From NCBI RefSeq assembly GCF_000147875.1, contig NC_014507.1, positions 2,666,001 to 2,730,000 on the forward strand: 64,000 nt of DNA, written 5' to 3'. The notes under the pieces are model-generated. The model was not told the origin of the DNA, ran no database searches, and worked only from the letters and a program-made list of their open reading frames with translations. The translations under genes were made by a program, and so were the position numbers. Below are positions 61,338 to 64,000 of this stretch, one piece after another (the first letter of the stretch is position 1; every line of letters starts with the position of its first letter). The stretch is from Methanolacinia petrolearia DSM 11571 (GTDB taxonomy: Archaea > Halobacteriota > Methanomicrobia > Methanomicrobiales > Methanomicrobiaceae).

Positions 61338-62033
61338 TCAGACTTCCCCGAGATCGTGCTTAATCGACTGGATTACAAGCCTTATCAGGCCGAGCTGGCA
61401 GTCGGTCTCTGCAAGGATGCAGATGAAGAGATCGCCTACCGGTGATATGATCAGCTTCCCCTGAGGGGTCTCGAGAATGAGCTGGGTTGCGGAGTCCATA
61501 CCGAGATCTGCGGTGATCTGGTTCGCGGACCTGACAAGATCCTCGGACAATGCAGCGACCTGCTCGAAATCCGCATCTCCTGCCGAATGAAGGGCGAATC
61601 CTTCAAAGAAAAGGGAGACCGCCTTCACTCCCGGTTGTTTAAGAACGTTTTGAAGAGTCTTTTCCGAGAGAATCTCGTCGGAAGAATCTCCGGGAGAAGC
61701 CTCTCTTCCCTTTAACTCAGATATATCGAAGCTGAATGACTCCCTGACAATAATCTTTGCCTCGTCGATTTCATCATCAGTATATTTTTTCAGTACGCAG
61801 TCCAGGGATTCTTTTTTCAGGAGGTTTTCGTATGCCTCCATGCCTGAAAGTTTAAGATCCCCTGCGGCATATCCGGCAGCAACAGGAGTACCTGCATCGG
61901 CGAGAACGAACCCCCTGGAATTATTATATTCGATTACAATGCAGCCTGTAAAATCCGGGCTGAGCTCAAAGAGTTTGTCCAGTGAAACCTCCATGCAGCC
62001 CACATGTTCCCCGGCCGGCAGAGATGCATTCAT
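61338..62033 (-). CDS. DUF2226-like protein with C-terminal Roadblock domain
   Basis: The 231-residue protein has an N-terminal domain of about 100 residues (GCIVIEYNNSRGFVLADAG) resembling archaeal DUF2226-type sensors. The C-terminal half (about 120-231) has ALHSAGDADFEQVAALSEDLVRSAN and LETPQGKLIISPVGDLFICIL, a Roadblock/LC7 fold. Roadblock proteins act as partners of Ras-like GTPases such as MglA. No GTPase gene is in the window. It is coupled to the upstream Roadblock gene by a four-base overlap. Confidence 0.72.
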   Translation of the reverse strand: MNASLPAGEHVGCMEVSLDKLFELSPDFTGCIVIEYNNSRGFVLADAGTPVAAGYAAGDLKLSGMEAYENLLKKESLDCVLKKYTDDEIDEAKIIVRESFSFDISELKGREASPGDSSDEILSEKTLQNVLKQPGVKAVSLFFEGFALHSAGDADFEQVAALSEDLVRSANQITADLGMDSATQLILETPQGKLIISPVGDLFICILAETDCQLGLIRLVIQSIKHDLGEV

Positions 62034-62377
62034 AAGGCTGCAATGATCCTTTCGCGATTTTTCTTGAGCTCGTACCTGATCCTGCCCACGTTCACATCCT
62101 TCTGGGCGACAATTGCGATCAGTTCGTCCTCGGAAAGAGGGGAGATCAGGATCGGCCCTTCATCGAGCTCGATAATTATCTGGTTCATCTCATTTTTTCC
62201 AAGCTCCCTGCCCATCGCCTCCGATGTACCAAGACCGGTGGAGGCCATCGCCCCGAGAGCATCTATATCGACGTCTCCCGAGACGGCACTCTCAATCACA
62301 AAGCCGTCCCTTCCCGCAACAACGGCGGCTGACACACCGTCAAGTTTCAGAAATTCGCTGAGTATCTGTTTAAGCAT
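62030..62377 (-). CDS. Roadblock/LC7 domain protein
   Basis: This 115-residue protein is a complete Roadblock/LC7 domain: LDGVSAAVVAGRDGFVIESA, EAMGRELGKNEMNQIIIEL and ILISPLSEDELIAIVAQKD followed by the C-terminal helix. Such dimers regulate small GTPases in bacteria and archaea. It begins 26 bases after mvhA and overlaps the next Roadblock gene by four bases (ATGA), so hydrogenase and Roadblock genes are likely on one message. Confidence 0.92.
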   Translation of the reverse strand: MLKQILSEFLKLDGVSAAVVAGRDGFVIESAVSGDVDIDALGAMASTGLGTSEAMGRELGKNEMNQIIIELDEGPILISPLSEDELIAIVAQKDVNVGRIRYELKKNRERIIAAL

Positions 62378-62403
62378 ATATCATCTGTCTCCTTTTCAAC
62401 TCA

Positions 62404-63780
62404 TTATCTTTCGGGTTTTCTCCTTACAAGCTCAATATCCACGGGCATCTGTCCTATTGCATGCGTGGCGCAGGAGATGCAGGGATCATACGCCCTTATA
62501 ACCATCTCGATGCGGTTCGCGGCACTCTCGGAGAGAGAACCGCCGGACACCACCTTTCTCGCGACATCCTCAACACCCCTGTCCATGCCGAAGTTGTTCT
62601 GGCAGGTCGCGACAATCAGGTTGCAGTCGGTGATGAAACCCTCCTCGTCAACCGAATAATCGTGGATTAACGTCCCGCGGGGCGCCTCGACAATTCCCAC
62701 ACCCCGCAACTTGGAAACGCCGGAGACGGGTGTTCTTACATCTCCACCGCATATGGATGGATCCGAGAGATATTCAACCGCCTTCTCGCAGCATGACAGA
62801 AATTCTATGTACCTTGCCATATTGTAGGCAAGCGTCGTCTGCGTAAACTCGCCGAAGGTGCTCCTGTACTCAGTGAGCGCCGCATCCGCCTCGGGCGTGC
62901 CCATCTCTTTTACAATATTCAGCCTAGCAAGCGGCCCGACGCGATAGTAATCACCACCCTTAAGCCTTGAAAATTTGAGATATGACCAGTCCTCTGAGTA
63001 TTCCTCGATCAGGTTGAGATAATCGGCACCTGAAAAAGCTGAGACAGGGCTCCCGTCCTTTCCTACGACGTTCACTTCGCCTTTATATGCCGAAAACCTG
63101 CCGTTATCTGACATACCCATAAAGGCGGTATCAACGGCACCGAACGAAAGATCGGTCTGGTCGAGGATCGTCCTGGCAATACTCCATCCCTCCCTCGCCG
63201 TTTCAAGAGACTTTTTGCTCATCTCAAGAAGTTCCAGCCTCTTCGACTCCGCAAGGGGATGCGATACTCCGCCGGGTATGCATGTCGAGGGATGAATCGG
63301 CTTGCCGCCGATCGCCTCCGTCATCCTCTGTCCGAACTTCCGGACTTCGATCGCTTTTTTCGCGATATCTGGGGCTTTTTTGACAAGACCCAGGACGCTT
63401 CTCTCGGCTGCAGGTGCATCATGGCCGATCAGGAAGTCCGGGGCCGCAAGCATAAAGAAGTGAAGCGAGTGCGAATGAATGAACTGTCCGACCATGAGAA
63501 GTTCACGCAGTTTTTTTCCCGTTGCCGGAGGAGCAGCCCCGAAGATCTCATCGCAGGCTTTGGCTGCTGCAATGTGGTGAGCCGTCGGGCAGATACCGCA
63601 TATTCGCGGTGTTATCCTCGGCGCCTCCTCGACTGCGGCACCGATCATGAACTTTTCAAATCCCCTGAGTTCGACTACCTCAAAATGGGCGTTATCGACA
63701 TTCCCGGAATCGTCGAGATTTATCTTAACCCTCGCATGGCCCTCGATCCTCGTAACGGGGTTTATCGTGATCTCCTTCAT
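62404..63780 (-). CDS. mvhA: F420-non-reducing hydrogenase large subunit
   Basis: The 458-residue [NiFe] hydrogenase large subunit has the N-terminal nickel motif RICGICPTAHH (Cys61, Cys64) and the C-terminal DPCISCATH (Cys434, Cys437). An 18-residue tail follows His440, the expected maturation-protease peptide. It splits H2 for heterodisulfide reductase with MvhG and MvhD (MvhADG-Hdr complex). An ATG at 63780 overlaps the mvhG stop (ATGA); a 73-codon upstream frame lies in mvhG and is rejected. FrhA is the alternative, but the small-subunit neighbour and general likeness favour group 3c. Confidence 0.88.
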   Translation of the reverse strand: MKEITINPVTRIEGHARVKINLDDSGNVDNAHFEVVELRGFEKFMIGAAVEEAPRITPRICGICPTAHHIAAAKACDEIFGAAPPATGKKLRELLMVGQFIHSHSLHFFMLAAPDFLIGHDAPAAERSVLGLVKKAPDIAKKAIEVRKFGQRMTEAIGGKPIHPSTCIPGGVSHPLAESKRLELLEMSKKSLETAREGWSIARTILDQTDLSFGAVDTAFMGMSDNGRFSAYKGEVNVVGKDGSPVSAFSGADYLNLIEEYSEDWSYLKFSRLKGGDYYRVGPLARLNIVKEMGTPEADAALTEYRSTFGEFTQTTLAYNMARYIEFLSCCEKAVEYLSDPSICGGDVRTPVSGVSKLRGVGIVEAPRGTLIHDYSVDEEGFITDCNLIVATCQNNFGMDRGVEDVARKVVSGGSLSESAANRIEMVIRAYDPCISCATHAIGQMPVDIELVRRKPER

Positions 63781-64000
63781 AGGCTTCTCTCCTTTACAAG
63801 GTCGCGGATCTTGGAATTCTCCTTGTCCTCCATGATCAGGCTCCCGATGGTGAACGGGTACATCGTATGGGCAACATCGTACAGCTCCTCCTCGATCTCC
63901 TTCTCCTTGTGATCGGTGAGATCGGAGATCCTCCTGACCATCATATTGTATAGATCGCGGCACGGCTCCCTCAGTATATCCAGCGAAGGCCCGTTGCACC
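63777..64000 (-). CDS. mvhG: F420-non-reducing hydrogenase small subunit, C-terminal part
   Basis: This is the last 74 codons of a gene that continues beyond the right edge. The visible reading frame has CNGPSLDILREPCRDLYNMM, including two cysteines that could ligate an iron-sulfur cluster, and an acidic helical end IRDLVKERSL. Its stop overlaps the mvhA ATG, as in mvhGA operons. The assignment relies on position and the cysteine context because most of the gene is outside. Confidence 0.7.
   Translation of the reverse strand, partial: CNGPSLDILREPCRDLYNMMVRRISDLTDHKEKEIEEELYDVAHTMYPFTIGSLIMEDKENSKIRDLVKERSL

Overview
The window is chromosomal DNA of a hydrogenotrophic methanogenic archaeon, most probably of the order Methanomicrobiales (Methanoplanus/Methanolacinia or a close relative; genus-level placement is an impression, not a test). 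Signs are the CoM/CoB-dependent fumarate reductase genes tfrAB, the hydrogenase genes mvhGA, pyruvate and indolepyruvate ferredoxin oxidoreductases, LSm and L37e proteins, archaeal SepF, the ADH-synthase/DHQ-synthase-II route to aromatic amino acids, and numerous Cache, PAS and DUF3821-type surface or sensory proteins.

Layout. 1-4.4 kb: tfrB (partial)-tfrA, divergent from lysC-purM. 4.4-4.9 kb: first copy of a dispersed GC-rich, hairpin-rich repeat. 4.9-9.4 kb: an information-processing block (Vms1-like, ZPR1, SepF and PUA on the minus strand; LSm, L37e and purF on the plus strand). 9.4-13 kb: a hypothetical gene, a PKD/beta-propeller surface protein, initiator tRNA-Met, thioredoxin and a divergent pterin dehydratase. 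13.2-16 kb: porCDAB. 16-20.6 kb: TPR, DUF3821-like, Cache, membrane and histidine-kinase proteins. 20.7-23.5 kb: LarE, IscS, IscU and a small conserved protein. 23.5-27.4 kb: lipoprotein, membrane protein, thrC, YdjM-like protein, nitrilase. 27.5-29.9 kb: iorAB. 30.0-31.3 kb: a lone bile-salt-hydrolase-like Ntn hydrolase between imperfect direct repeats, next to tRNA-Ile and the second repeat copy. 32-41.5 kb: serS, unknown membrane proteins, a CDKAL1-like methylthiotransferase, a PAS protein, a LigD-type phosphoesterase, a HEPN protein, MarR-MATE and GNAT. 41.6-44 kb: membrane proteins and an NCS2 permease. 44-52 kb: an eight-gene aromatic amino acid operon. 52.3-55.5 kb: MCP, CheW and a histidine-kinase-like protein without its phosphoacceptor. 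55.9-58.5 kb: nadX-nadA-nadC. 58.5-61 kb: XRE/DUF2178 pair and a multi-Cache lipoprotein. 61-64 kb: third repeat copy, two Roadblock-type proteins, mvhA and partial mvhG.

How the parts fit. The aro operon is translationally coupled through most of its length (ATGA, TGATG and TTGA junctions). It carries two tandem ADH synthases and a fusion of a bacterial-type P-loop shikimate kinase to shikimate dehydrogenase, and it lacks aroD. The nad operon is the aspartate-to-NaMN route. Por, Ior, Mvh and Tfr are the redox enzymes of a ferredoxin/heterodisulfide-centred metabolism. Several signalling proteins are incomplete in different ways: Cache proteins without output domains, a PAS protein and an HK-like protein lacking the usual histidine, and a kinase without a sensor domain. 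This suggests split sensory systems.

The least explained material is the three-copy hairpin repeat family, the direct-repeat-flanked Ntn hydrolase cassette, the MCP-CheW-pseudokinase cluster, and two clear palindromic operators (upstream of MarR-MATE and of DUF2178-XRE). I found no CRISPR array, insertion sequence, prophage or rRNA.
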